From Streptomyces europaeiscabiei (GTDB taxonomy: Bacteria; Actinomycetota; Actinomycetes; Streptomycetales; Streptomycetaceae), in NCBI RefSeq assembly GCF_001550375.1, contig NZ_LRTR01000514.1:1-64000 (forward strand): a stretch of DNA of 64,000 bases. Reading direction: 5' to 3'. Positions 56,411 to 64,000 of the stretch are shown here, one piece after another; the stretch's first letter is position 1; each line of letters starts with the position of its first letter. The notes below the pieces were generated by a model. It ran no database searches, was not told where the DNA came from, and saw only the letters and a list, made by a program, of their open reading frames with translations. Position numbers and translations under genes: made by a program.

Positions 56411-56861
56411 CCGGGTTCCCGACTCCATGAGCGCGTCGCAGTCGTCCGAGAGCCGATGGCGGAAGCCGAGTGGTGAGCCCAGGTATAGGGGGTTGCTCCG
56501 TGTGTCGGTCCTTCCTCGGGCTTGGCGAGGTTCGGCCATGGGGTCATCGGGAGGCATTCCGCTCGACTGTGCCGACGTGCCGGGGCCCTCTCTCCAGGTG
56601 CGACCTCGCCCGGCTTCCACATGACCAACGGCCGCGCCGGCCGGCGCGGCCCCGCATCTCCGAGAATCACACCTCGTGCCACTACGGCGCCGCTGCCCGG
56701 GAGAAGCGCCGACTGGACGCGAGGCGGGCCGGGGCACTCCTCCCGGTTGTCTGAAGCAGGCCGTCAGCCCGATCCGGGTGCTGCCCGGCCCGCCACGGTC
56801 GTCGGCGTAATGCCGCGCCAGGTCGATTTCCTTCTCGACTCCACGGAAAGTGAGTTCTGAC
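56411..56861. other. Gap of about 450 bp before the secreted GH2 gene
   Basis: No gene, repeat or IS end is recognised. It presumably carries the promoter of the downstream gene, but no clear -35/-10 pair was found. Confidence 0.35.
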
Positions 56862-58988
56862 ATGACAGGTTTGCCCAGTCGCCGACAGGTACTCGGCGGG
56901 ACGGCAGCGGGAGTACTGGCCACGCTGGCCGGGATCCCGCATGCCGGTGCCGCGTCCGCCGCTGTGACGTACACGGCGCCGGATCCGCGGGTGTGGATCC
57001 ACCTCAACAACGGGTGGCGATTCATCAGAGCGGACGCCACTGGTGCGCAAGCGCCCGGTTTCGACGACTCCGGATGGACGTCCGTCGTCACCCCCCACAC
57101 GTGGAACGCCGTCGGCGGTGCCGACGGCGGCAACGACTACTACCGCGGAGTGGGCTGGTACCGCCGCCGCTACACCGTGCCGGCCGAACTCGCCGGAAAG
57201 AGGCTGTACCTGCAGTTCGCCGGGGTCAACCAGATCGCCGACGTCTGGGTCAACGGCACGTACCTCGGGCAGCACAAGGGCGGGTACTCCCGCTTCCGTT
57301 TCGACGCCACGGCCGCGCTCGTCCCGGGCGGGGACAACGTCATCGCGGTGAAGGTGACCAACGCCCGCGACACCGGCATCGCCCCGTTGAGCGCGGACTA
57401 CACCTTCCAGGGCGGCATCTACCGCAACGTGAGCCTGTGGGCCGTCGACGACCTCCACGTCCGGATGACGGACTACGCGGGCCCCGGCGTCTACCTCCGG
57501 CAGACCAACGTGAGCGCGGCCTCGGCCACGGTGACCGTCACGACGAAGCTGTGGAACGACAGCACCACCACCAGATCGGTGGTCGTGCGCAGCGTCATCG
57601 CGGACAAGAGCGGGACCGTCGTCGCGGAGACGAGCAGCACCGCGCAGACCGTCCTCGCGGCCACCGGCACGGAGGTCCAGCAGACTCTCCACATCAGCAG
57701 CCCGCACCTGTGGAACGGCCTGGCGGATCCCTACCTCCACAACGCCGGCGTCGAGATCCATGACGTCACCGGGGGCGGGGACCAGATCACGGATGTGGTG
57801 ACCGAACGCCTGGGTCTTCGCTCCATCGCCGTCGACGCCAACACCGGGTTCCGCCTCAACGGCAGCCACCTCCACCTGCATGGCGTCAACCTGCACCAGG
57901 ACCGGGCCGGCCAGGGCTGGGCGATATCCGACGCCGATCACACCCAGGACTTCGACCTCATCAGCGAGATCGGCGCCAACGCCGTCCGGATGGCGCACTA
58001 CCAGCACGACCAGAAGGACTACAACCTCGCTGACGAACGCGGAATGATCGTGTGGGCGGAGATTCCCCTGGTCGACCTCGTCACCGACTCGGCCGCCTTC
58101 ACCACCAGCACCCAGAACCAGCTGCGGGAACTGATCCGGCAGAACTACAACCACCCCTCGATCGCCTTCTGGGGCATCGGCAACGAGCAGATCGACTACA
58201 ACGGCACCGCCACGAACACGCTGCTCGCGTCACTGGCCGACATCGTCGAGGCCGAGGACCCGGACAGGCTCTCCACCTACGCGGTCCGCGGCGAGGACCC
58301 CGACAACGCGCAGGCGGGACTGCACACCCAGACCACGGGCTTCAACAAGTACTACGGCTGGTACTACGGCTCCAAGGACGGCGACCTCGGCGCGTGGGCC
58401 GACAACCTGCACGCCACCTCCCCGTCCCGCAGGATCGCCATGTCGGAGTACGGCGTCGGCGCCAGCACCACCCAGCACGCCCTCAACCCGCCCAAGCCGG
58501 CTCCGGGCGGATCCTGGCACCCCGAGGAGTACCAGTCGCTGTTCCACGAAGCGGCCTGGAAGCAGCTCGCCGCCCGTCCCTTCATCTGGGGCACGTTCGT
58601 CTGGGCCATGTTCGACTTCCCCTCCGACGGCCGCAGCGAGGGGGGCCAGCCCGGCATCAACGACAAGGGCCTGGTCACCCGCGACCGGCAGATCCGCAAG
58701 GACGCCTTCTATTGGTACAAGTCCAACTGGGCTACCACTCCCACCCTCTACATCACCAGCCGTCGGTGGACCCAGCGCACCGAGCCCACCACCGAACTCA
58801 AGGTCTACTCCAACGCGGGCCAGGTCACCGCCACCCTCAACGGCACCTCCCTGGGAACCCGGAGCAGCAGCGACCACATCTTCAGATGGCCCAGCATCAC
58901 CTTGAGGCCCGGCCAGAACACCGTGACGGTCACCGCGACCATCAACGGCTCCACCTATACCGACAGCGTCAACTGGACACTCGGCTGA
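56862..58988 (+). CDS. Tat-exported GH2 beta-galactosidase/beta-glucuronidase-type enzyme
   Basis: It has about 708 residues. ATG 56862 is preferred (GGAAAG 11 bases upstream); GTG 56850 is in frame but sits on that site. The Tat signal is LPSRRQVLGGTAAG. The jelly-roll (WIHLNNGWRFIRAD, PHTWNAV) and Ig domain lead to a barrel with HLHGVNLHQDRAGQGWA, acid/base Glu (about 442) in FWGIGNEQID and nucleophile Glu (about 530) in MSEYGVGAS. A small C-terminal Ig-like domain follows (TELKVYSNAGQVTATLNG). It is the secreted counterpart of the cytoplasmic LacZ-type enzyme. Exact sugar cannot be stated. Confidence 0.88.
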   Translation: MTGLPSRRQVLGGTAAGVLATLAGIPHAGAASAAVTYTAPDPRVWIHLNNGWRFIRADATGAQAPGFDDSGWTSVVTPHTWNAVGGADGGNDYYRGVGWYRRRYTVPAELAGKRLYLQFAGVNQIADVWVNGTYLGQHKGGYSRFRFDATAALVPGGDNVIAVKVTNARDTGIAPLSADYTFQGGIYRNVSLWAVDDLHVRMTDYAGPGVYLRQTNVSAASATVTVTTKLWNDSTTTRSVVVRSVIADKSGTVVAETSSTAQTVLAATGTEVQQTLHISSPHLWNGLADPYLHNAGVEIHDVTGGGDQITDVVTERLGLRSIAVDANTGFRLNGSHLHLHGVNLHQDRAGQGWAISDADHTQDFDLISEIGANAVRMAHYQHDQKDYNLADERGMIVWAEIPLVDLVTDSAAFTTSTQNQLRELIRQNYNHPSIAFWGIGNEQIDYNGTATNTLLASLADIVEAEDPDRLSTYAVRGEDPDNAQAGLHTQTTGFNKYYGWYYGSKDGDLGAWADNLHATSPSRRIAMSEYGVGASTTQHALNPPKPAPGGSWHPEEYQSLFHEAAWKQLAARPFIWGTFVWAMFDFPSDGRSEGGQPGINDKGLVTRDRQIRKDAFYWYKSNWATTPTLYITSRRWTQRTEPTTELKVYSNAGQVTATLNGTSLGTRSSSDHIFRWPSITLRPGQNTVTVTATINGSTYTDSVNWTLG

Positions 58989-59421
58989 GAACCCCGCCCC
59001 TCGACAGCCGCCCGGTCCGCACGCGGCACAGGCGCTACAGGGGTAGGGCGGGCGATGCCACAGTTCTCGGGTGGCCGTATGACCACCGCCACGATCCCGT
59101 AGGTGGGCGGGTCTCGGCGGCGTGACGATGCCAGGTGGCACACGACGTACGCGACGAAGCTCCGGTGGGCAGAGTGACCTGTCAGGTCGTTCTGCCCGAC
59201 CGGAGCTTCGATGTGCCGTTCAGTCCGCCGCCGCGTGTCACGCCGAGTCGCCCACGGCGTCAGCTTCGTGCGACTGCCGTCGGGGCCATGATCACGGCAG
59301 GGCGAGCCATGGCCCGTTCGATGGGAACTGTCAGCTTCGTGCGGAGGGTGAATTCGCCCGGCCGCAGAACGGCGTCGCGCACGTCCTGCGTCACGATGAA
59401 CGAGCACCGGCGGGAGCAGTG
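58989..59421. other. Gap of about 430 bp with a long hairpin
   Basis: The only notable structure is the inverted repeat at 59155-59210. Otherwise I see no gene that can be supported. Confidence 0.4.
59155..59210. terminator. Long inverted repeat between converging genes
   Basis: CGAAGCTCCGGT-GGGCAGA (59155-59173) pairs with TCTGCCC-g-ACCGGAGCTTCG (59191-59210) with a single bulge, and the inner part (GACCT...CAGGTC) can pair too. It may be a bidirectional terminator for the GH2 and DUF1569 genes, or a relic of a mobile element. Confidence 0.5.
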
Positions 59422-59874
59422 TCAGGCATGGGCCAGTCCCGGGAGGTGTTCGGCGAGGTGCATGGTATGCAGCCGCGCGAACTCGTCGTGTGTGCAGCGT
59501 CCGTAGGCGGGGTGGGGGGCGTGTTCTCCGGTGTGGCCGGTGAACAGGGCCACCGCGTCCGTGAAGCCGGCCGCGGCCTCGCTCACCGGCAGGCCCGGGT
59601 CCAGCGGCGGCGCTCCGTCGATCTCCGCGCCGAGCGGGTGCTTCATCGCTCCGCGGCGCAGGAAGACCCACTTGGCCAGAGCGCCTGCCGTCGCCCGGAA
59701 CAGGGCGGGCTTGAGCTTGGGATAACCGGAGACGGAGTAGCGGACGGTCTGGGCACAGTGCTGCAGTGTCTGGGACAGGTTCCAGGCGCTGCCCGGCGCC
59801 AGCAGGTCACGCTCGGGGCGACCGAGGTCCTTGCGGAGCCGTTCAGTGAGCTGGACGAGGGTGAGTGAGGTCAT
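59422..59874 (-). CDS. DUF1569 family protein (DinB-like fold)
   Basis: It has about 150 residues from ATG 59874: LTLVQLTERLRKDL, then WNLSQTLQHCAQTVRYSVSG and a C-terminal FARLHTMHLAEHL. The spaced His residues (LQHC, MHLAEH) are the potential metal ligands of this DinB-like family. ATG 59898 is an alternative start. Function is unknown; some DinB-fold proteins are thiol-dependent S-transferases. No operon partner is evident. Confidence 0.75.
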   Translation of the reverse strand: MTSLTLVQLTERLRKDLGRPERDLLAPGSAWNLSQTLQHCAQTVRYSVSGYPKLKPALFRATAGALAKWVFLRRGAMKHPLGAEIDGAPPLDPGLPVSEAAAGFTDAVALFTGHTGEHAPHPAYGRCTHDEFARLHTMHLAEHLPGLAHA

Positions 59875-59997
59875 ATCGCAAGATTCCGTTTCCTGCATGC
59901 TCGACGGCCAGGGCCCCGACGTCGGTCCCGCCCCTGGCGGCAGGCCCATGCCGGGCACTCCCCGCTCGCTGGGCAAGCACTGGTACTGACTACTGCG

Positions 59998-60840
59998 TCA
60001 GAGCGCCGGTGCATGCTCGTTCAGGTGGTCGATGATCAGGCTGGTGAGGACCTCGGGAGCCTCATCGGGGACCCAGTGACTGATGCCTTGCAGTGCGTGG
60101 AACGAGTAGGGGCCGCTCACCCATTTTTCTGTGGCATGAGCTGCGGTGGACCCGAGCGCGACGTCCTCGGTGCCCCAGACGTAGAGCGTGGGTACCTGGA
60201 TCTTCCCGACCGCGGCGTCAGGCCGGTCGGCGCGGTAGTAGTTGAGGGCCGCGCTCAGCGCACCGGGTTCGGACAGACGCTGTACGTATGAGTCGACGTG
60301 ATGGTCGGCAACCTTGCCCTGGTAGAGGGAACGCAGGAGCGCGGCGTCGTCCGCGAGGAAGCGGGCCTCTGTGTCGGGGCTGCGCCAGTCCTGCTGGTAC
60401 TGGGAGCGACGGCGTTGGTCGTCGTCGGTGCGATGTGCCTCGCCCAGCGCGTTGGGATGCGGCGTCGACACGGTGGTGAGCGTGCGCAGTCGCTCGGCGT
60501 GCCGGGCCGCGGTCCACCAGGCGATGGCGCCGCCCCAGTCGTGTCCGACGAGGTCGAAGCGGTTCCAGGCGAGTGCGTCGGCCACCGCCAGAACGTCCCC
60601 GACCAGTTCGCTCACCCCGTACGCGTCGGCACGCATCGGGCGCACACCTGGCGAATAGCCGCGGGTGTCGGGCGCGACCGCGCGGAAGCCCTGGTCACCC
60701 AGCGCGGCCACTTGTTCTTCCCAGAGGACGGCGGTCCGGGGAAAGCCGTGCAGGAGCAGGACGGGGCGCCCGTCGGCGGGTCCTGCTGCGATCGCGTCGA
60801 AGGTGCCTGAAGCCGATGGGATTTCAAGGTGTTCTGTCAT
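59998..60840 (-). CDS. Alpha/beta hydrolase, epoxide-hydrolase/dehalogenase type
   Basis: It has 280 residues: VLLLHGFPRTAVLWEEQVAA (HGFP oxyanion motif), DTRGYSPG, and nucleophile elbow LVGHDWGGAIAWW with Asp, the hallmark of soluble epoxide hydrolases and haloalkane dehalogenases. DVALGSTAAHATEKWV and a C-terminal His in GISHWVPDEAPE complete the triad. GGAT lies just before the ATG. It is 217 bp downstream of the TetR gene and could be in the same transcript. Confidence 0.87.
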   Translation of the reverse strand: MTEHLEIPSASGTFDAIAAGPADGRPVLLLHGFPRTAVLWEEQVAALGDQGFRAVAPDTRGYSPGVRPMRADAYGVSELVGDVLAVADALAWNRFDLVGHDWGGAIAWWTAARHAERLRTLTTVSTPHPNALGEAHRTDDDQRRRSQYQQDWRSPDTEARFLADDAALLRSLYQGKVADHHVDSYVQRLSEPGALSAALNYYRADRPDAAVGKIQVPTLYVWGTEDVALGSTAAHATEKWVSGPYSFHALQGISHWVPDEAPEVLTSLIIDHLNEHAPAL

Positions 60841-61057
60841 GGTGCATCCTTTTCGGGAAGGTGGGCGCCCCGTCGGGGCATCGTGCCCACGAACGCTCCG
60901 CTGCCGAGCAGCGCCGAAAGAGCCACCGCCAGGACGAGCCGGCGGGTGGAGATGCGGCGACAGCTGCGGCGACCTAGGGTGACGGCTCGTCGATCGCGCG
61001 GTGTCGCGGCGCTGCGGGTGCCCCTCAGGGCGCATCAGTTCTGTCGCCGCTTGCGCC

Positions 61058-61612
61058 TCATGGCTCGTCGGTGGGTGGGTCCGTGCGGCCGATGATCCAG
61101 GCGCCCCACTCCGTGTCGGTGCGCCGTTCAGGCAGGTCCAGCACGGTGGAGACCGTCAGGACGAGACCGGTGGCCAAGAAGGAGCGCACCTGCATCGGGT
61201 CGGCGCCCGTCAGACGGGTGATGGTCTGCTGGAGGTCGAGCTGGCGCCGCCGTACCGACTCCTGGACCACCGCGTCGCCTGACGCGGCATAAGCCTGCAA
61301 CAGGACGAGGCCGACAGTGGGTCGGCTCTGCAGGAGATGCCGGTAGGCGTCACCGAGCGCGCTCAGCGTCGGTTCGGCGCTCTCGAAGGTGGCCTCGATC
61401 CCGTCGTAGGCCGCGTGTACGACCTGAAGGAACAGATCACGCTTCGAGCCGAACATCTGCACGATGCGGGGATGGGAGATGCCGACCCGTGCGGCGATCG
61501 CCTCGATGCCCGCCCCCGACAGTCCTTTCCGGGCGAACTCAGCGTCGGCCGCCTCCATGATCTCAGCCCGCCGCACCGACGCCGGCTTACGGGTGCGGCC
61601 GGGCTCGGTCAC
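61058..61612 (-). CDS. TetR-family regulator
   Basis: It has 184 residues from GTG 61612, which overlaps the TGA of the preceding SnoaL-like gene by 4 bp (GTGA). HTH: RRAEIMEAADAEFARKGLSG, then IEAIAARVGISHPRIVQMFG. A C-terminal ligand domain ends WIIGRTDPPTDEP. Being in one operon with the SnoaL-like gene behind the palindrome at 62055-62072, it very likely represses its own operon. Confidence 0.88.
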   Translation of the reverse strand: MTEPGRTRKPASVRRAEIMEAADAEFARKGLSGAGIEAIAARVGISHPRIVQMFGSKRDLFLQVVHAAYDGIEATFESAEPTLSALGDAYRHLLQSRPTVGLVLLQAYAASGDAVVQESVRRRQLDLQQTITRLTGADPMQVRSFLATGLVLTVSTVLDLPERRTDTEWGAWIIGRTDPPTDEP

Positions 61613-62049
61613 TTCTCGGCCTTCGCGCGGCCGATCTGACTCAGCACGAAGCGGTGGTCGTACAGGCACCGGTAGGCGTGGATCAGCCCGTCCTCTCCCA
61701 GCTCCAGACGGTCGTCACCGTGGAACTCCACGCGCTGCCCCGTGCCGGCGAGGGTCCCCGAGAAGCGCCACGCCACCAGCACGGCCCGCCGCGTCACCTC
61801 CCCGTACAACCCCATACGCGTGAACGAGTAGTCGGGAAAGGCCTGTGCCATCTGCGTCACGAAGGCGCGGAGGCTGTCGGGGCCGTGTGCCGTCTCACCG
61901 AGCGCCGGCTCGTCGTACACCAGGTCTTCGGCGCACAACGCCGCCGCGGCATCGCCATCGTGCTCGTTCCAAGCCCTCTCCCATCGATCGCAGAACGCCT
62001 CAAGGGCCTTGATGTCTGATGCGGCCACTTCGGCCACGGTGGTAACCAT
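61609..62049 (-). CDS. SnoaL/NTF2-like small-molecule enzyme or binding protein
   Basis: It has 146 residues with the cone-shaped NTF2-like fold: ALEAFCDRWERAWNEHDGDA, LCAEDLVYDEPALG, PDYSFTRMGLYGEVTR and a final strand HAYRCLYDHRF. Length is typical for SnoaL-like proteins, which include polyketide cyclases, limonene-epoxide hydrolase relatives and dehydratases. First gene of a TetR-controlled operon. The downstream epoxide-hydrolase-type gene hints at a detoxification role, but this is inference. Confidence 0.82.
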   Translation of the reverse strand: MVTTVAEVAASDIKALEAFCDRWERAWNEHDGDAAAALCAEDLVYDEPALGETAHGPDSLRAFVTQMAQAFPDYSFTRMGLYGEVTRRAVLVAWRFSGTLAGTGQRVEFHGDDRLELGEDGLIHAYRCLYDHRFVLSQIGRAKAEK

Positions 62050-62054
62050 GCTTC

Positions 62055-62072
62055 TAACTTACAGGTAAGTAA
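62055..62072. promoter_or_regulatory. TetR operator palindrome
   Basis: TAACTTACAGGTAAGTAA: ACTTAC-AG-GTAAGT is an exact inverted repeat extended by near-symmetrical TA/AA flanks, the TTACTTAC-NN-GTAAGTAA form known for several TetR-family repressors. It lies 6 bp upstream of the SnoaL-like ATG, so bound repressor would cover the start region. Confidence 0.72.
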
Positions 62073-62164
62073 GATGCGAGCCAAGGGCCGGTTGGCCCAA
62101 GGTGGGGGCTTGCCTTGGGGCATCATCCGCGGTGACGACTACAGCGAAGCGAACTGAGGACCGG

Positions 62165-62480
62165 GTGCCCCACGAACAAGGTGATGGGCCTGATTGACCT
62201 CCCACCCGAGTCCTGGGATGGGAACTGCGGCTGGATGCTCTCCGCCAACCTGACCGCCGACCGCGACGCCTGGGTGAGGCTCCTGGCGGTGCGCGACCAC
62301 GCCGATCTGGTCGATGCCGAGCCCGGCACCAGGCGCTTTCGCCTCTGCCGCCTGCGGGCCCGCATCGCGAAGCACGCCCGCCGCCTGCTCCGCATCGAGG
62401 CCACCTGGCCCTGGGCCAACGCGTTCACCACCTGCGGGCGGCGACTCTCTGAACTTCCCGCCGTCACCCGACCGTCGGTC
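62165..62480 (+). pseudogene. IS1380-family transposase, C-terminal remnant
   Basis: The frame reads MGLIDLPPESWDGNCGWMLS, then ANLTADRDAWVRLLAV, RIAKHARRLLRIEATWPWA and NAFTTCGRRLSELP, the characteristic end of IS1380 transposases. About 100 of roughly 460 residues survive and the element ends cannot be seen. Beyond 62480 the translation is unrelated. Confidence 0.7.
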
Positions 62481-62888
62481 CTGTCCCGACGAAGACCAGA
62501 ACGGGGGAGACCCGCACCACCCCGGGCCCGTGGAGCCCGGCGCAGCCGCAGCGTCACGCGACGGCCCACCCCCGACTGCAGGGGACATTGCGAGCGAACC
62601 GCCGAGTCGCTCAGCGCCCGAACCTCGCTGCCGGATCGAGGTAAAGGGTGAGTCACGGCGTGCCGCGGACATCCAAGTTTGGTATCGGGACGATAGGGGG
62701 TGGCAGTTCGCCTGCGGGGAGTTGGCCGACTCGCTGGACGGCCAGTTCGCCCAGCCGCCGCTTGTCGAGGAGGGCGCTGCCTTGGTTGGCCGGAGGCAGA
62801 CCGGGTCGAACGGTGGGGTGGTGACGCCGCCGAAGGGGAAGATGCCGCGGCTGGTCTCCGTGGGGAGGAGGTCGCCGACGGGGTGATG
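62481..62888. other. Gap of about 400 bp between IS and MaoC remnants
   Basis: No supported gene. The minus strand reads plausible protein (TKAALLDKRRLGELAVQR, then VGQLPAGELPPP) near 62660-62860, but I do not recognise it and no start is evident. Confidence 0.3.
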
Positions 62889-62910
62889 CCTCCCTCCGCT
62901 ATGAGGGAGG
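62889..62910 (-). terminator. Hairpin after the MaoC remnant
   Basis: CCTCCCTC-cgctat-GAGGGAGG is a perfect 8-bp stem 32 bp past the MaoC stop codon on the minus strand. Confidence 0.55.
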
Positions 62911-62941
62911 GGTTCTCATGTCAGCTTTCTCCTCTGTGGGT

Positions 62942-63322
62942 TCACTCGAAGAGCACTGCAACGACTTCGGCGACGCACACAGGCTTGTCGCCGCCCCGCC
63001 GCTCGACGGTGACGCGGAGGACGGCCTGGGCTCCCTGCGGTCCGCGCCGCAGTTCCGTCAGCTCCACCATGCCCCTCACCTGGGAGTTCACGGGTGTGAG
63101 GGCCGGGCAACGGACCTTGTTGCTGCCGTAGTTGATGGCGGCGGTCAGCCCCTCGGTCCGCGCGGCTTCCGACAGGAGCATGGGGACGAGGGACGGGACC
63201 AGATAGCCGTGGGCGACCGTCGTTCCGTACGGGCCCTTCGCGGCCTTGTTCGGGTCGAGGTGGATCCACTGGTGATCGCCGGTGACATCGGCGAAACGGT
63301 CGATGTCATTCTGGGGCGGGCG
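62942..63322 (-). pseudogene. MaoC-like (R)-specific enoyl-CoA hydratase, truncated at the N-terminus
   Basis: The minus-strand frame runs from just after an in-frame TAG (63323-63325): QNDIDRFADVTGDHQWIHLD, GPYGTTVAHGYLVPSL, MLLSEAARTEGLTAAINYGS and ELRRGPQGAQAVLRVTVERR. The hot-dog fold and the catalytic Asp/His in DVTGDHQWIH are intact, but about 20 N-terminal residues and the start codon are missing. MaoC hydratases act on CoA thioesters, including in steroid side-chain degradation. An internal ATG (63181) would leave out the active site. Confidence 0.7.
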
Positions 63323-63325
63323 CTA

Positions 63326-63618
63326 CGGCGGCACTCACCGCCACCGCTGTTCAGGTGCCGGACGCGGTCCCCTGAACACAGCAATGTGACGCTGCTGGCG
63401 TCGTCGCGTACCTGGTCCACAACGCTGGGCGCCTGCTGCACCGCTCGCTGGACGAGCCCCGGAAGCCTGGGTGGCCTGGCGCTGCCGCCCCTTCAGTGTT
63501 GACGCCTTCTCCACCAGCACCGCCACTGGTGGCCCGCACCCGCTGACCCGGAATGCCCAGTAATGGTCCACGGCGCGTGGCTGCCCCTGTTTATCGGCCT
63601 GAGGACGTGTCAGCAATC
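63326..63618. other. Gap of about 290 bp beside the ISL3 end
   Basis: A plus-strand stretch reads GVVAYLVHNAGRLLHRSLDE, possibly a protein scrap, not recognised. It ends at the ISL3 terminus. Confidence 0.3.
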
Positions 63619-63635
63619 GGGCTCTGTTCCGTAGT
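63619..63635. repeat. Candidate ISL3 terminal inverted repeat
   Basis: GGGCTCTGTTCCGTAGT resembles the GGCTCTTCCGT-type ends of ISL3 elements and lies 23 bp past the transposase stop, where the element end is expected. The partner repeat is outside the window. Confidence 0.5.
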
Positions 63636-63657
63636 CGGTGGTGACGGTGCGTTCTCC

Positions 63658-64000
63658 TCATTGCAGGAGGATGCGGTGACGGAGGAGGTCGAATCCTGCT
63701 CGGCCGTGCATCTGCCGCATGATCTTCTTGGTTCGGGTATTGACGCCCTCGGTCCGGCCGTTGTGGTGGGGCAGGGTGAGGCCGGCGTTCACGGCGGCGC
63801 GGTCGAGTTCGAGGCCGTTACAGAAGCTGAGCAGGTGGGGCAGGCCAGCGGTGCGGACTGTCGCGATCCACCGGGAGAGCTTGTCGTTGTTGCCATGGGC
63901 CGGGGTAAGGAACGCGGCGAACTCGCCGGTGAGTCGGGCGAGTTCGGTCATCTCCGGGCACGCCGCGGTGAGGAGGCCGAGCAGGTCGGTGTCCTTGGTC
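63658..64000 (-). CDS. ISL3-family transposase, C-terminal part (gene continues beyond the window)
   Basis: The minus-strand frame is open to the window edge. It reads RTAGLPHLLSFCNGLELDRA, then AVNAGLTLPHHNGRTEGVNT and RTKKIMRQMHGRAGFDLLRH. The LTLPxxNGRTEGxNxxxKxxxRQMxGRAGFDLLR block is the diagnostic end of the ISL3 DDE domain, with the final catalytic Glu in TEG. At least 113 residues are visible, with no damage in this part. Confidence 0.82.
   Translation of the reverse strand, partial: TKDTDLLGLLTAACPEMTELARLTGEFAAFLTPAHGNNDKLSRWIATVRTAGLPHLLSFCNGLELDRAAVNAGLTLPHHNGRTEGVNTRTKKIMRQMHGRAGFDLLRHRILLQ

Overview
The window is high-GC actinomycete DNA, very probably from a Streptomyces. Evidence: strong G/C third-position bias, Streptomyces-type XRE, IclR and LacI regulators, Tat-exported enzymes and lipoproteins, IS110/IS1380/ISL3 elements, and three sugar importers that lack their own ATPase (in Streptomyces usually energised by the shared MsiK). 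It is an accessory region devoted to plant-glycan and plant-glycoside breakdown, flanked by decaying catabolic genes and insertion sequences.

Layout. (1) 1-9.3 kb: the tail of a VOC-family gene, a complete IS110-type transposase with a long non-coding leader, an XRE regulator, then a gene graveyard. The remnants are of amidohydrolase, crotonase (in-frame amber), acyl-CoA dehydrogenase, CoA-transferase, ferredoxin reductase, a 3-ketosteroid-dehydrogenase-like flavoprotein and a meta-cleavage hydrolase. Intact tandem-MarR and IclR regulators survive among them. The set looks like an eroded steroid/aromatic-acid CoA-ester catabolic locus. (2) 9.5-28.8 kb: glycosidase cluster A, with GH106 and an SDR rightward; a leftward operon of ABC importer, two GH3 and a GH35-like/DUF5597 enzyme; TetR, a cutinase remnant and LacI; then GH1 and a secreted GH10. 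The GH10 has lost canonical xylanase active-site residues and has the length and architecture of tomatinase (TomA) proteins of plant-pathogenic actinobacteria. My best reading is a steroidal glycoside (saponin/glycoalkaloid) deglycosylation cluster. (3) 29.2-44.2 kb: cluster B, a polysaccharide-utilisation locus with LacI, GH127, a 2-hydroxyacid dehydrogenase, an ABC importer, two Tat-exported lyase-like enzymes, GH43 and an alpha/beta hydrolase. (4) 44.3-59 kb: an orphan sensor kinase, then cluster C with secreted GH93-like exo-arabinanase plus two ricin domains, LacI, an ABC importer, LacZ-type GH2, a dehydrogenase scrap and a secreted GH2. (5) 59.4-64 kb: DUF1569, alpha/beta hydrolase, a TetR/SnoaL-like pair behind a clear palindromic operator, and fragments of IS1380 transposase, MaoC hydratase and an ISL3 transposase running off the end.

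How it works together: secreted enzymes (GH10, GH106, lyases, GH93, secreted GH2) cut plant polymers or glycosides outside the cell. Three lipoprotein-dependent importers take up the sugars, and cytoplasmic GH1, GH3, GH43, GH127 and GH2 finish hydrolysis under local LacI or TetR control. An 18-bp dyad shared by the cluster A importer promoter and the GH1-GH10 promoter region suggests that one regulator joins the two halves of that cluster.
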